In this document: piece by piece, positions 43,369-52,426 of the stretch
How the letters are laid out: each line of letters starts with the position of its first letter
Position numbering within the stretch: position 1 is the stretch's first letter
From: Hyunsoonleella flava
GTDB lineage: Bacteria > Bacteroidota > Bacteroidia > Flavobacteriales > Flavobacteriaceae
Length of the DNA stretch: 64,000 nucleotides
NCBI RefSeq assembly: GCF_004310325.1
Contig: NZ_SIRT01000001.1
Coordinates: 124,001-188,000 of the forward strand
Direction of reading: 5' to 3'
Notes under the pieces: model-generated
The model's database searches: none
What the model was told of the DNA's origin: nothing
What the model saw: only the letters and a program-made list of their open reading frames with translations
Program-made: the position numbers and the translations under genes

Positions 43369-44550
43369 ATGAGCCAAGAAGTATCAAAACGCTATGCACA
43401 ACGAGGAGTTTCAGCTTCAAAGGAAGATGTGCACAACGCCATTAAAAATATAGACAAAGGCCTGTTTCCGAAGGCATTTTGTAAAATTGTACCTGATTAT
43501 TTAACTGGTGATGAAGACTATTGCCTAATTATGCATGCTGACGGCGCGGGTACAAAATCATCTTTAGCCTATATGTATTGGAAAGAAACGGGAGATGTTT
43601 CCGTTTGGAAAGGTATTGCTCAAGATGCCTTAATTATGAATATTGATGATTTATTATGTGTGGGTGCAACTGATAATATCATGCTATCTTCAACTATTGG
43701 GCGGAATAAAAATATAATCCCAGGAGAAGTAATTTCTGCAATTATTAATGGTACAGAAGAGCTAATAGAAGATTTAAAGTCTTTTGGTGTTACCATTCAT
43801 TCAACCGGTGGTGAAACTGCAGATGTTGGTGATTTGGTGCGTACTATAATCGTGGACTCAACCGTAACAGCAAGAATGAAACGCAGCGATGTGATCGATA
43901 ATGCTAATATTAAAGTAGGCGATGTTATTGTTGGTTTGGCATCTTTTGGGCAAGCTAGTTACGAAACGGCATATAACGGTGGCATGGGTAGTAATGGTTT
44001 AACTTCTGCCCGCCATGATGTATTTCATAAATATTTAGTCGAAAAATATCCTGAAAGTTTTGATGCTGCGGTTCCAGAGGACTTAGTGTATTCAGGACAA
44101 ATTAAATTAACTGATGACGTTGAAAACGCCCCAATTGATGCTGGTAAGCTCGTATTGTCCCCAACACGCACTTATGCACCAATTATTAAAGAAATACTAT
44201 CAAAATACAAAAGTGATACGGTCCATGGTATGGTACACTGTTCAGGAGGCGCACAAACAAAGATCCTTCATTTTATTGATGATTTGCATATTGTAAAGGA
44301 CAATATGTTTCCTATTCCTCCTTTATTCAAACTTATTCAGGAGCAATCTAAAACTGATTGGAAGGAAATGTACCAAGTGTTTAATTGTGGACACAGAATG
44401 GAATTATATGTATCGTCAGAAATAGCAAATGACATTATTGAGATTTCTAAAACTTTCAATGTAAATGCCCAAATAATTGGTAGAGTGGAGGCTTCAGAAA
44501 AAAAATCGCTCACAATAAAAAGCGAGTATGGTAAGTTTATATACTCATAA
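43369..44550 (+). CDS. purM: Phosphoribosylformylglycinamidine cyclo-ligase (AIR synthase)
   Basis: 393 residues, a little longer than the E. coli enzyme but usual in Bacteroidota. PurM features: 'SKRYAQRGVSASKEDVHNAI', 'CLIMHADGAGTKSSLAYMYW' (G-x-G-T-K loop), 'IAQDALIMNIDDLLCVGATD' (the M-x-x-x-D-x-x-x-x-G segment), 'IHSTGGETADVGDLVRTIIV' (G-G-E-T-A), 'VGLASFGQ' and 'VHGMVHCSGGAQTKILHF'. It closes the imidazole ring of AIR in purine synthesis using ATP. Single gene, followed 67 nt later by a DUF3078 gene on the same strand. Confidence 0.93.
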   Translation: MSQEVSKRYAQRGVSASKEDVHNAIKNIDKGLFPKAFCKIVPDYLTGDEDYCLIMHADGAGTKSSLAYMYWKETGDVSVWKGIAQDALIMNIDDLLCVGATDNIMLSSTIGRNKNIIPGEVISAIINGTEELIEDLKSFGVTIHSTGGETADVGDLVRTIIVDSTVTARMKRSDVIDNANIKVGDVIVGLASFGQASYETAYNGGMGSNGLTSARHDVFHKYLVEKYPESFDAAVPEDLVYSGQIKLTDDVENAPIDAGKLVLSPTRTYAPIIKEILSKYKSDTVHGMVHCSGGAQTKILHFIDDLHIVKDNMFPIPPLFKLIQEQSKTDWKEMYQVFNCGHRMELYVSSEIANDIIEISKTFNVNAQIIGRVEASEKKSLTIKSEYGKFIYS

Positions 44551-44617
44551 AAATCTTCCAAACCAATGCTCTGGAATGATTTTTGATTAAATGAGTTTCA
44601 ATCAAAACTAACAAACC

Positions 44618-45577
44618 ATGAAAAGATTCTTAACAGCCCTCACTGTTTTTGTTATCCAATTATCTTTTTCCCAACCCGATTCGCTTTACATTAAAGAAAA
44701 AAAAGTTTATGATGGCCCGCAATGGAAGCAGAAACAAAAGGCCAGTGTAGATATAAGTCAGGTGAGTTTTACCAATTGGAATGCAGGTGGTACTAATTCT
44801 ATTTCTGCCTTATTGGGCTATCAATATACAGCAAACTATAAAGACAAATTTTTCTTTTGGAACAATGGCGTTCGTTTAGGATATGGTGTAAATAAACAAG
44901 AAAGCCGGGAGCTGCGAAAGACTGATGATATTTTTGAAATAACTTCAAATTTAGGGTATCAGCCTACTCAAGACTCTAAGTGGTTCTATTCAGCACGCTT
45001 CAATTTTAAAACACAAATTACCAATGGGTATAAATACCCTGATACGGATAACCCAATTTCTAGATTAATGGCACCAGGATACTTGTTTTTTGGTGGCGGT
45101 ATGGAATATGGTAAAAACATTGAAGAATTATCGTTTTATGCTTCTCCCTTAACACTTAAAGCAACGTTTGTATTAGATCAAGATTTAGCAAATGCTGGGT
45201 CTTTTGGGGTGGACCCCGCAGTTTTTGACGAGAATGGAAACCTTATTAGGGAAGGCAGTAATATCAGAAGGGAAGTTGGTATTTTAATGACTAATAGCTA
45301 TGCTTTGGAGCTTGCTAAAAACATAAAGGCGACCAACTTGTTAAGCGTATATACGGATTACATCAATAACTTTGGTAATGTGGATGTAGACTGGAGGGTA
45401 AATTTTGATTTCAAAGTAAATAACTTCGTAAGAGCAACCTTAGAATCACATTTAAGATACGACGATGATGTAAAAACTTTAGAGCCATCTACAACTGTGG
45501 AAGGAGAGTTTGATGAAGCAGGAGCAAGGGTGCAATGGAAACAGTTTTTAGGTATTGGCTTCGCAGTTGATTTCTAA
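44618..45577 (+). CDS. DUF3078 domain-containing outer-membrane protein
   Basis: 319 residues. Signal peptide MKRFLTALTVFVIQLSFSQ. Alternating beta-strand pattern throughout, with DUF3078 marks 'ASVDISQVSFTNWNAGGTNS', 'ISALLGYQYTANYKDKFFFW', 'GVNKQESRELRKTDDIFEIT', 'WFYSARFNFKTQITNGYKYP' and 'YFGGGMEYG'-type segments. The final residues 'FLGIGFAVDF' end in F, as in many beta-barrel outer-membrane proteins. Function of the family is unknown; an outer-membrane barrel is inferred. Confidence 0.88.
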   Translation: MKRFLTALTVFVIQLSFSQPDSLYIKEKKVYDGPQWKQKQKASVDISQVSFTNWNAGGTNSISALLGYQYTANYKDKFFFWNNGVRLGYGVNKQESRELRKTDDIFEITSNLGYQPTQDSKWFYSARFNFKTQITNGYKYPDTDNPISRLMAPGYLFFGGGMEYGKNIEELSFYASPLTLKATFVLDQDLANAGSFGVDPAVFDENGNLIREGSNIRREVGILMTNSYALELAKNIKATNLLSVYTDYINNFGNVDVDWRVNFDFKVNNFVRATLESHLRYDDDVKTLEPSTTVEGEFDEAGARVQWKQFLGIGFAVDF

Positions 45578-45771
45578 AATTTAAAAACTTATAGATTTAA
45601 AAATTTGTTAACTTTTTTATGTTGATAAATAATTAAATATTTGATAATCAATTATTTAAGTGTTTTTCATTGTAAACTTTATGATTTTTGTCATGTCTAA
45701 AATGAAATAATTTTTGTTGTTTTACGGTTTCTTAGTTGATCCATCAATTTTATTAAAACCATAGAACTACA

Positions 45772-48324
45772 ATGAATGTGAAAACCACCCCTCATCAAAA
45801 ATCTTACACCCAAGACGAAGCTTTTGAAGCTTCATTAAAGTACTTTAAAAACGACGATTTAGCTGCACGCGTTTGGATTAATAAATATGCCCTAAAGGAT
45901 TCAGAAGGCAATTTATTTGAATTATCTCCTGATGATATGCATAAGCGTATCGCAAAAGAAATTGCTCGTGTTGAAAAAAAATATGCCAATCCTCTTAACG
46001 AAAAACAAGTTTACGACTTAATTAAAGGTTTTAAATATATAGTGCCTCAGGGGAGTCCCATGGCAGGAATTGGTAATCCTTATCAAATCGCATCGCTTTC
46101 AAATTGTTTCGTTATCGGTAACAGTGGTGAGTCCGATTCTTATGGGGGAATCATGAAAATAGACCAAGAACAAGTGCAATTGATGAAACGTCGTGGCGGT
46201 GTTGGTCACGATTTATCCCATGTGCGTCCAAAAGGCTCTATGGTTAAAAATTCAGCCTTAACATCAACAGGCATTGTGCCTTTTATGGAACGCTATTCAA
46301 ACTCTACACGAGAGGTGGCGCAAGATGGTAGAAGAGGGGCTTTAATGTTATCTATTTCTATCAATCATCCAGATGCAGAAGATTTTATTGATGCCAAGTT
46401 AGAAGCTGGTAAGGTTACCGGAGCTAATGTTTCCGTTAGAATCGATGACAATTTTATGAGCGCTGTAAAAGCCGGCTCAGAATATGTACAAAAATATCCT
46501 GTATTTAGTGAGGCTCCTAAATTTTCAAAGACGATTGAAGCTAATGGACTTTGGAAAAAAATAGTACATAACGCATGGAAATCTGCCGAACCTGGAATTT
46601 TGTTTTGGGATACTATTGCAAACGAATCTGTACCAGATTGTTATGCAGATTTAGGCTATAAAACAGTGTCTACCAACCCTTGTGGTGAAATTCCACTATG
46701 TCCTTATGATTCTTGCCGTTTATTGGCAATCAATTTGTTTTCGTATGTTGATCAACCATTTACGGAGCATGCAAAATTCAATTTTGATTTATTTAAGGAG
46801 CATGTGAGGTACGCACAGCGTATTATGGATGATATTATCGATTTAGAATTGGAGAAAATTGATGTGATTCTAAAAAAAATTGATGAAGATCCAGAAAGTG
46901 ATGAGGTAAAATCTGTAGAGCGTAATTTGTGGTTAAATATTAGAAAGAAAGCTCACGAAGGACGCAGAACAGGAATAGGTATTACTGCGGAAGGAGATAT
47001 GTTGGCAGCGCTTGGATTGCGCTATGGTAGTGAGGAAGGTAATGCATTTTCAGTAGAGTTGCATAAAACTATTGCGCTTGAGGCATACAGAGGTTCTGTA
47101 AACCTAGCGAAAGAGCGTGGCGCTTTTTCAATTTATGATTCTGATAGGGAAAAGGATAATCCTTTCGTTTTACGTATTAAGGAAGCTGATAGTCAGCTGT
47201 ATTACGAAATGATGGAATATGGTAGAAGAAATATTGCACTGTTAACCATTGCACCAACAGGAACTACCAGTTTAATGACGCAAACCACTTCTGGAATTGA
47301 ACCTGTGTTTTTACCAGTGTATAAAAGAAGACGAAAAGTAAATCCGAACGATAAAGATGTACGTGTAGATTTTGTTGATGAAGTAGGAGACTCTTGGGAG
47401 GAATATGTGGTATTTCACCATAAATTCAAGCAATGGATGGAGGTGAACGGTATAGATGTTTCTAAAAACTTCTCGCAGGAAGAATTGGACGATCTGGTAA
47501 AACAATCGCCATATTACGGTGCTACCTCTAATGACGTAGATTGGTTGAGTAAGGTGAGCATGCAGGGAGCTATTCAAAAATGGGTGGACCATTCTATTAG
47601 TGTAACTATTAACTTGCCAAACGATGTTAGCGAAGATTTGGTAGGTGATTTGTACATCAAAGCCTGGGAAGTAGGCTGTAAAGGTGTTACAGTGTATCGT
47701 GATGGTTCGCGTTCAGGGGTTTTAATTTCAACTGACGAAAAGAAAGAGGATGAGTCTCAAAATACTTTGACAGTTTTTCCAAATAAGCGTCCGCAAACAT
47801 TGGAAGCTGATGTGGTTCGTTTTCAAAATAATAAAGAAAAATGGATTGCCTTTATAGGTTTGGTGGATGAAAAACCCTATGAAATTTTTACAGGTTTAGC
47901 CGATGATGAAGATGGTATTTTGATTCCGCGTTGGGTAAATAACGGATTAATTATCAAAAACAGAAATGAAGACGGTACATCACGTTATGATTTTCAATAT
48001 AAGAATACCAGAGGTTATAAAACCACTATAGAGGGCTTATCCCATAAGTTTGATCCAGAGTTCTGGAACTATGCAAAACTAATTTCCAGTACGCTAAGAC
48101 ATGGTATGCCAATTGATAAAATTGTAGATTTAATCAATAGTTTACAGTTAGATAGCGAGTCTATAAACACTTGGAAAAATGGTGTTGCTAGAGCATTAAA
48201 GCGTTATATCGAAGATGGTACAAAGGCTAAGGGACAATCATGCACCAACTGTAAATCTACAAACTTAATTTATCAAGAAGGGTGCTTAACATGCAGTGAT
48301 TGTGGTTCTTCAAAATGTGGATAA
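45772..48324 (+). CDS. nrdJ: Adenosylcobalamin-dependent (class II) ribonucleotide reductase
   Basis: 850 residues. Family marks are 'PQGSPMAGIGNPYQIASLSN' and 'CFVIGNSGESDSYGGIMK' (first redox cysteine in S-N-C-F). Further on are 'RRGGVGHDLSHVRPKGSMV', 'STNPCGEIPLCPYDSCRLLA' with the N-x-C-x-E radical/catalytic centre, 'TIAPTGTTSLMTQTTSGIEP' and 'GCKGVTVYRDGSRSGVL'. The C-terminus has a TSCPD-like domain and a cysteine-rich tail 'CTNCKSTN...CLTCSDCGSSKCG' for redox and zinc binding. It reduces ribonucleotides to deoxyribonucleotides using a cobalamin radical and does not need oxygen or an NrdB subunit. No cobalamin riboswitch is visible in the 194-bp leader region. Confidence 0.95.
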   Translation: MNVKTTPHQKSYTQDEAFEASLKYFKNDDLAARVWINKYALKDSEGNLFELSPDDMHKRIAKEIARVEKKYANPLNEKQVYDLIKGFKYIVPQGSPMAGIGNPYQIASLSNCFVIGNSGESDSYGGIMKIDQEQVQLMKRRGGVGHDLSHVRPKGSMVKNSALTSTGIVPFMERYSNSTREVAQDGRRGALMLSISINHPDAEDFIDAKLEAGKVTGANVSVRIDDNFMSAVKAGSEYVQKYPVFSEAPKFSKTIEANGLWKKIVHNAWKSAEPGILFWDTIANESVPDCYADLGYKTVSTNPCGEIPLCPYDSCRLLAINLFSYVDQPFTEHAKFNFDLFKEHVRYAQRIMDDIIDLELEKIDVILKKIDEDPESDEVKSVERNLWLNIRKKAHEGRRTGIGITAEGDMLAALGLRYGSEEGNAFSVELHKTIALEAYRGSVNLAKERGAFSIYDSDREKDNPFVLRIKEADSQLYYEMMEYGRRNIALLTIAPTGTTSLMTQTTSGIEPVFLPVYKRRRKVNPNDKDVRVDFVDEVGDSWEEYVVFHHKFKQWMEVNGIDVSKNFSQEELDDLVKQSPYYGATSNDVDWLSKVSMQGAIQKWVDHSISVTINLPNDVSEDLVGDLYIKAWEVGCKGVTVYRDGSRSGVLISTDEKKEDESQNTLTVFPNKRPQTLEADVVRFQNNKEKWIAFIGLVDEKPYEIFTGLADDEDGILIPRWVNNGLIIKNRNEDGTSRYDFQYKNTRGYKTTIEGLSHKFDPEFWNYAKLISSTLRHGMPIDKIVDLINSLQLDSESINTWKNGVARALKRYIEDGTKAKGQSCTNCKSTNLIYQEGCLTCSDCGSSKCG

Positions 48325-48346
48325 TATAAATATTTAAACCTGATTT

Positions 48347-48376
48347 AAAAAGGAGGCTTTCGGGCTTCCTTTTTTT
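48347..48376. terminator. Bidirectional terminator after nrdJ
   Basis: Stem aaaaaggaggc (48347-48357) with gcttccttttt (48364-48374), one G-U pair, 6-nt loop, T-run beyond. It also reaches the end of the convergent small membrane-protein gene. Confidence 0.8.
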
Positions 48377-48662
48377 ATACAAAAGCCTTGAGGATTAGAA
48401 GAAAAGGTAGACTTAACAATACATCCATAACAAAAAATAAAGCAAATAATTTGAAAGTAGAAATTCCTAAGTTTTTGTAAAAAACCAACTTGCGTTTTGC
48501 ACTTGTTTCAGTGATGAAATACCATAAAAAAAGAACAAGAAAAATTTTCACTAAGAACAATGCGACTATTTGAAATCCCAAAAGCATCAACACGAAATTT
48601 ATCCCATATGACCATATGAAAAAAGGTCTGTAAAACAGAAAGATTGATGAAAACTGCTGCAT
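48375..48662 (-). CDS. Small hypothetical membrane protein
   Basis: 95 residues, not recognised. Three hydrophobic segments at about 14-28, 30-50 and 70-93 surround a basic loop ('ETSAKRKLVFYKNLG'). It is coded on the strand opposite to nrdJ and prfA and shares the terminator at its 3' end. Coding is supported by membrane-type composition over its whole length and by a position filling the gap between two convergent or divergent neighbours. Function unknown; inner-membrane location inferred. Confidence 0.65.
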   Translation of the reverse strand: MQQFSSIFLFYRPFFIWSYGINFVLMLLGFQIVALFLVKIFLVLFLWYFITETSAKRKLVFYKNLGISTFKLFALFFVMDVLLSLPFLLILKAFV

Positions 48663-48752
48663 AGTAACAGTACTAACGTATAAACTTTTAGATTATTTTT
48701 ATTTGGTAGTGACATGGTGAGGTTTCAATAGATTATAATTCATAAATTATCG

Positions 48753-48760
48753 TATTTTTG
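48753..48760 (+). promoter_or_regulatory. -7 box (TATTTTTG) of the prfA-pyrF operon
   Basis: Perfect TAnnTTTG 23 nt before the prfA ATG at 48783. No clear -33 TTG. Confidence 0.4.
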
Positions 48761-48782
48761 ATGACTAATTTGAATAGAGCAG

Positions 48783-49859
48783 ATGTTAGATAAGTTACAG
48801 ATAGTAAAGCAGCGTTTTGATGAAGTGAATGATTTAATCATTCAACCAGATATTATTTCTGACCAGAAACGTTATGTGCAACTAACTAGAGAATATAAGG
48901 ATTTAAAACTTTTAATGGATAAGCGCGAGGCTTATATTGAATTGACAAACAATTTAAATGAAGCCGAGGAAATAATAGCAGATGGAAGCGACCCAGAAAT
49001 GGTAGAAATGGCAAAAATGCAATATGATGAAGCTAAGGAGGGTATTCCAAAACTTGAAGAAGAAATAAAAGTATTGCTCATTCCGAAAGACCCTGAAGAT
49101 GCCAAAAACGCAGTGGTTGAGTTACGCGCAGGCACTGGGGGAGACGAGGCAAGTATTTTTGCTGGAGATTTATTTAGAATGTATACCAAATATTGCGAAG
49201 GTAAAGGCTGGAATGTAAGTACTGTAGATTTTAGTGAAGGTACCAATGGAGGCTTTAAGGAAATACAGTTTGAAGTAACAGGTGATGATGTTTACGGTAC
49301 TTTAAAGTTTGAAGCTGGTGTACATCGGGTACAGCGTGTACCGCAAACCGAAACACAAGGACGTGTACATACAAGTGCGGCAACTGTTATGGTGTTTCCT
49401 GAAGCAGAGGAGTTTGATGTAGAGATAGATCCAAAAGATGTACGTATTGATTATTTCTGTTCTTCAGGACCTGGCGGACAATCGGTTAATACCACATATT
49501 CCGCGGTGCGTTTAACCCATGAGCCAACAGGTTTGGTAGCGCAATGTCAGGATCAAAAATCGCAACATAAAAATAAAGAGAAGGCTTTTAAAGTATTACG
49601 TTCTCGTTTATACGATTTAGAGTTGGCTAAGAAACAAGAAGAAGATGCAGCAAAACGTGGAAGTATGGTGTCATCAGGAGATAGAAGTGCTAAAATTAGA
49701 ACGTATAATTATCCTCAGGGACGTGTAACCGACCATCGTATCGGGTTAACCCTTTACGACCTTCAGAATATTGTGAATGGCGATATTCAAAAAATAATTG
49801 ATGAATTACAATTGGCTGAAAATACAGAGAAATTGAAGGCTAGTGACGACGTGATTTAA
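48783..49859 (+). CDS. prfA: Peptide chain release factor 1
   Basis: 358 residues, RF1 length. Domain 2 recognition segment '[20 protein letters not shown]' contains the RF1-type P-x-T (P-Q-T) tripeptide that reads UAA/UAG. Domain 3 holds the catalytic GGQ in '[20 protein letters not shown]', with glutamine for methylation by PrmC. The sequence continues as in other Bacteroidota RF1 ('[20 protein letters not shown]', '[20 protein letters not shown]'). pyrF starts on the next base after the stop. Confidence 0.96.
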   Translation: MLDKLQIVKQRFDEVNDLIIQPDIISDQKRYVQLTREYKDLKLLMDKREAYIELTNNLNEAEEIIADGSDPEMVEMAKMQYDEAKEGIPKLEEEIKVLLIPKDPEDAKNAVVELRAGTGGDEASIFAGDLFRMYTKYCEGKGWNVSTVDFSEGTNGGFKEIQFEVTGDDVYGTLKFEAGVHRVQRVPQTETQGRVHTSAATVMVFPEAEEFDVEIDPKDVRIDYFCSSGPGGQSVNTTYSAVRLTHEPTGLVAQCQDQKSQHKNKEKAFKVLRSRLYDLELAKKQEEDAAKRGSMVSSGDRSAKIRTYNYPQGRVTDHRIGLTLYDLQNIVNGDIQKIIDELQLAENTEKLKASDDVI

Positions 49860-50681
49860 ATGACAACAAACCATCTCATTTCAGAAATTAAAAAAAAGCA
49901 ATCCTTTCTATGTATTGGATTAGATGTAGATTTAGATAAAATTCCACAGCATCTATTGCAGAAAGAAGATCCGATTTTTGAATTTAATAAAGAAATTATT
50001 GATGCAACACATCATTTATGTGTGGCTTATAAACCGAATACTGCATTTTATGAGGCTTATGGTTTAAAAGGATGGAGGGCATTAGAGAAAACCATTAATT
50101 ACTTAAATGAAAACCACCCAAACATTTTTACTATAGCTGATGCTAAACGCGGAGACATTGGCAACACAAGTACTATGTATGCTAAAGCTTTTTTTGAGGA
50201 TTTACAGTTTGATTCCGTTACTGTTGCACCATATATGGGTAAAGACTCAGTAGAGCCTTTTTTGGCATTTGAAGATAAGCATACTATTATGTTGGCTTTA
50301 ACCTCTAACATAGGTGCTTTTGATTTTCAAACATTATCTGTGAACAATCAAGAATTGTATAAAGAAGTGCTTGAGGTATCCAAAACATGGACAAATTCTG
50401 AAAATTTGATGTACGTTGTTGGTGCCACAAAAGCCGAATTTCTAGCTGAAATAAGACAGATTGTTCCAGATAGTTTTTTATTGGTTCCTGGGGTTGGAGC
50501 ACAAGGAGGAAATCTTCAAGATGTTTGCAAATATGGTATGAATGATACTGTTGGATTGTTAATCAATTCTTCCCGAGGAATTATTTATGCTTCCAATAAA
50601 GAGGATTTTGCAACGGCTGCTGCGCATAAAGCCCAAGACCTGCAGCAGCAAATGGCAGTGGAACTAAATGACTGTTTTTAA
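49860..50681 (+). CDS. pyrF: Orotidine-5'-phosphate decarboxylase (subfamily 2)
   Basis: 273 residues, matching the longer subfamily-2 OMP decarboxylases. '[20 protein letters not shown]', '[20 protein letters not shown]' and '[20 protein letters not shown]' show the barrel start and the D-A-K-R-G-D catalytic network. '[15 protein letters not shown]' and '[13 protein letters not shown]' form the phosphate-binding end. It completes UMP synthesis. Its ATG abuts the prfA stop codon, so it is translationally coupled to prfA. A hairpin terminator follows at 50718. Confidence 0.95.
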   Translation: MTTNHLISEIKKKQSFLCIGLDVDLDKIPQHLLQKEDPIFEFNKEIIDATHHLCVAYKPNTAFYEAYGLKGWRALEKTINYLNENHPNIFTIADAKRGDIGNTSTMYAKAFFEDLQFDSVTVAPYMGKDSVEPFLAFEDKHTIMLALTSNIGAFDFQTLSVNNQELYKEVLEVSKTWTNSENLMYVVGATKAEFLAEIRQIVPDSFLLVPGVGAQGGNLQDVCKYGMNDTVGLLINSSRGIIYASNKEDFATAAAHKAQDLQQQMAVELNDCF

Positions 50682-50717
50682 ATATAAATTACTAGTATCA
50701 AAAGTTTATAAAAGATA

Positions 50718-50745
50718 AAAGGAGCACAATGAAGTGCCCCTTTTA
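50718..50745. terminator. Terminator between pyrF and pckA
   Basis: Stem aaaaggagcac (50718-50728) with gtgccccttt(t) (50735-50745), one mismatch and a 6-nt loop. Located between convergent genes and probably used from both sides. Confidence 0.65.
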
Positions 50746-50765
50746 CGGTTTTAATAAGAACATTA

Positions 50766-52379
50766 TTAAAAGTGTTCGTGTAAGTGATGATGCTCATCAA
50801 TTAGTGGTCCACCTTCAATAATTTGTTGCGATGCTTCCCTTGCAAACTTCTCAAAGTTTAAATGGAAAGAGTGTGCTAACTGAATAGCTTTTCCAACATA
50901 AGCTCCTTTTTGTAGCCAAGTATTCATCGGATCTAGCAATTCTGATGGGACACCAGGGCAGTATTTAGGCATATATAAGCCAAAAATAAAGTTTTGCTCG
51001 TAGTCTACATCATCTAAATCACCATTAAGAATAGCGGTAATCATTGCCCTTGTGTACTTCAATTTTATACGAGAGCCTACGCCGTAAGGGCCAGCACTCC
51101 ATCCAGTGTTAATCAACCATACATTTACGCCAGCTTCTTGCATTTTTTTGCTTAGCATTTCACCATAAACTGTTGGATGTAAAGGCATGAATGGTTCACC
51201 AAAACAAGCGGAGAATGATGGTACGGGCTCGGTAATTCCAGCTTCTGTTCCAGCTACTTTTGCAGTGTAACCAGAAATAAAGTGGTAGGCAGCCTGTCCT
51301 GGAGTTAACTTAGATACTGGAGGTAAAACACCAAAGGCATCACAAGTTAAAAAGAAAATGTTTTTTGGATTATTAGCGTAAAGTGTTTCCTGAATATTCT
51401 CAATATGATATATTGGATAACTTACACGCGTATTTTGTGTAATGCTACTATCCTCAAAATCAACTTCTCCGTTATCTTTAAATACTACATTTTCAAGAAT
51501 TGCTCCTGGTTTAATCGCTCTATAGATGTCTGGCTCTTTTTCTTCAGTAAGATCAATAACTTTGGCGTAACATCCACCTTCAAAATTAAAGATGGTATTA
51601 TCCTTAGTCCATCCATGTTCGTCATCACCAATTAATTTTCTGTCTGGATCTGCGGAAAGGGTGGTTTTACCAGTTCCTGACAAACCAAAGAAGATAGCAG
51701 TATCTCCTTTTTTGCCAACATTTGCAGAACAGTGCATTGGTAATACATCTCTTTCAGTTGGTAAAATTAAGTTTAGTGCAGAGAAAATACCTTTTTTCAT
51801 TTCTCCTGTATAGGCAGAACCACCTACCAATGCAATTTTGTCGGTAAAGTTTAAAATTGAAAAATTACCTTGACGGATGCCATACCCCTTAGGATCGGGG
51901 CATTCATAACCTGGTGCACAAAGAATTAACCAATCCTCTTTGAAGTTTTCCAACTCTTTTTCGCTTGGTCTTAAGAACATATTGTAAACAAACATGTTAG
52001 ACCAGGGATATTCAGTCACTGTTCTAATATTGGTTCTAAATTCTGGGTCCGCACATACATATCCATCTCTCGCGAAAATTTCTTTACCAGAGAGGTAGTT
52101 TAATACTTCACTCTTTAATCTGTTAAAGTTTTCTGTACTGATAGGTTTGTTGGTTTTTCCCCACCATACTTTATCAGCGGTATAATCATCTTTTACTAAA
52201 AATCTATCTTGGGGTGAACGTCCAGTGAACTTTCCCGTATTAATAGCTAGGGTTCCGTTTAACGTCTCCTTACCCATTCCTTTCTCAATTGTAATTTTCT
52301 GCAATTCCTCAGGAGATAAATTCCAATGTACGGTTACATCTTTTAAACCGTATAGTTCTAAATCGTGTGTTGGGTTCAT
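50766..52379 (-). CDS. pckA: Phosphoenolpyruvate carboxykinase (ATP)
   Basis: 537 residues, the size of ATP-dependent PEPCK. Seen motifs: 'NTGKFTGRSPQDRFLVKD' (oxaloacetate-binding R), 'LPMHCSANVGKKGDTAIFFG' with the metal-binding histidine, kinase-1a P-loop 'FFGLSGTGKTTLSADP', kinase-2 'LIGDDEHGWTKDNTIFNFEG' and 'NTRVSYPIYHIENIQ'. It converts oxaloacetate to PEP in gluconeogenesis. It lies 47 nt after an SLC13-type permease gene on the same strand, a sensible pairing if the permease imports dicarboxylates. The C-terminus is histidine-rich ('DEHHHLHEHF'). Confidence 0.96.
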   Translation of the reverse strand: MNPTHDLELYGLKDVTVHWNLSPEELQKITIEKGMGKETLNGTLAINTGKFTGRSPQDRFLVKDDYTADKVWWGKTNKPISTENFNRLKSEVLNYLSGKEIFARDGYVCADPEFRTNIRTVTEYPWSNMFVYNMFLRPSEKELENFKEDWLILCAPGYECPDPKGYGIRQGNFSILNFTDKIALVGGSAYTGEMKKGIFSALNLILPTERDVLPMHCSANVGKKGDTAIFFGLSGTGKTTLSADPDRKLIGDDEHGWTKDNTIFNFEGGCYAKVIDLTEEKEPDIYRAIKPGAILENVVFKDNGEVDFEDSSITQNTRVSYPIYHIENIQETLYANNPKNIFFLTCDAFGVLPPVSKLTPGQAAYHFISGYTAKVAGTEAGITEPVPSFSACFGEPFMPLHPTVYGEMLSKKMQEAGVNVWLINTGWSAGPYGVGSRIKLKYTRAMITAILNGDLDDVDYEQNFIFGLYMPKYCPGVPSELLDPMNTWLQKGAYVGKAIQLAHSFHLNFEKFAREASQQIIEGGPLIDEHHHLHEHF

Positions 52380-52426
52380 AATTGTTAATATTTTTAGTTT
52401 AGTTTTGGGCTCTTATTTTAGATAAT

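Noticed and set aside
45578-45771. Possible cobalamin riboswitch before the class II ribonucleotide reductase
   Set aside because: The region is short, very AT-rich and lacks any recognisable B12-box sequence or stable multi-stem structure.
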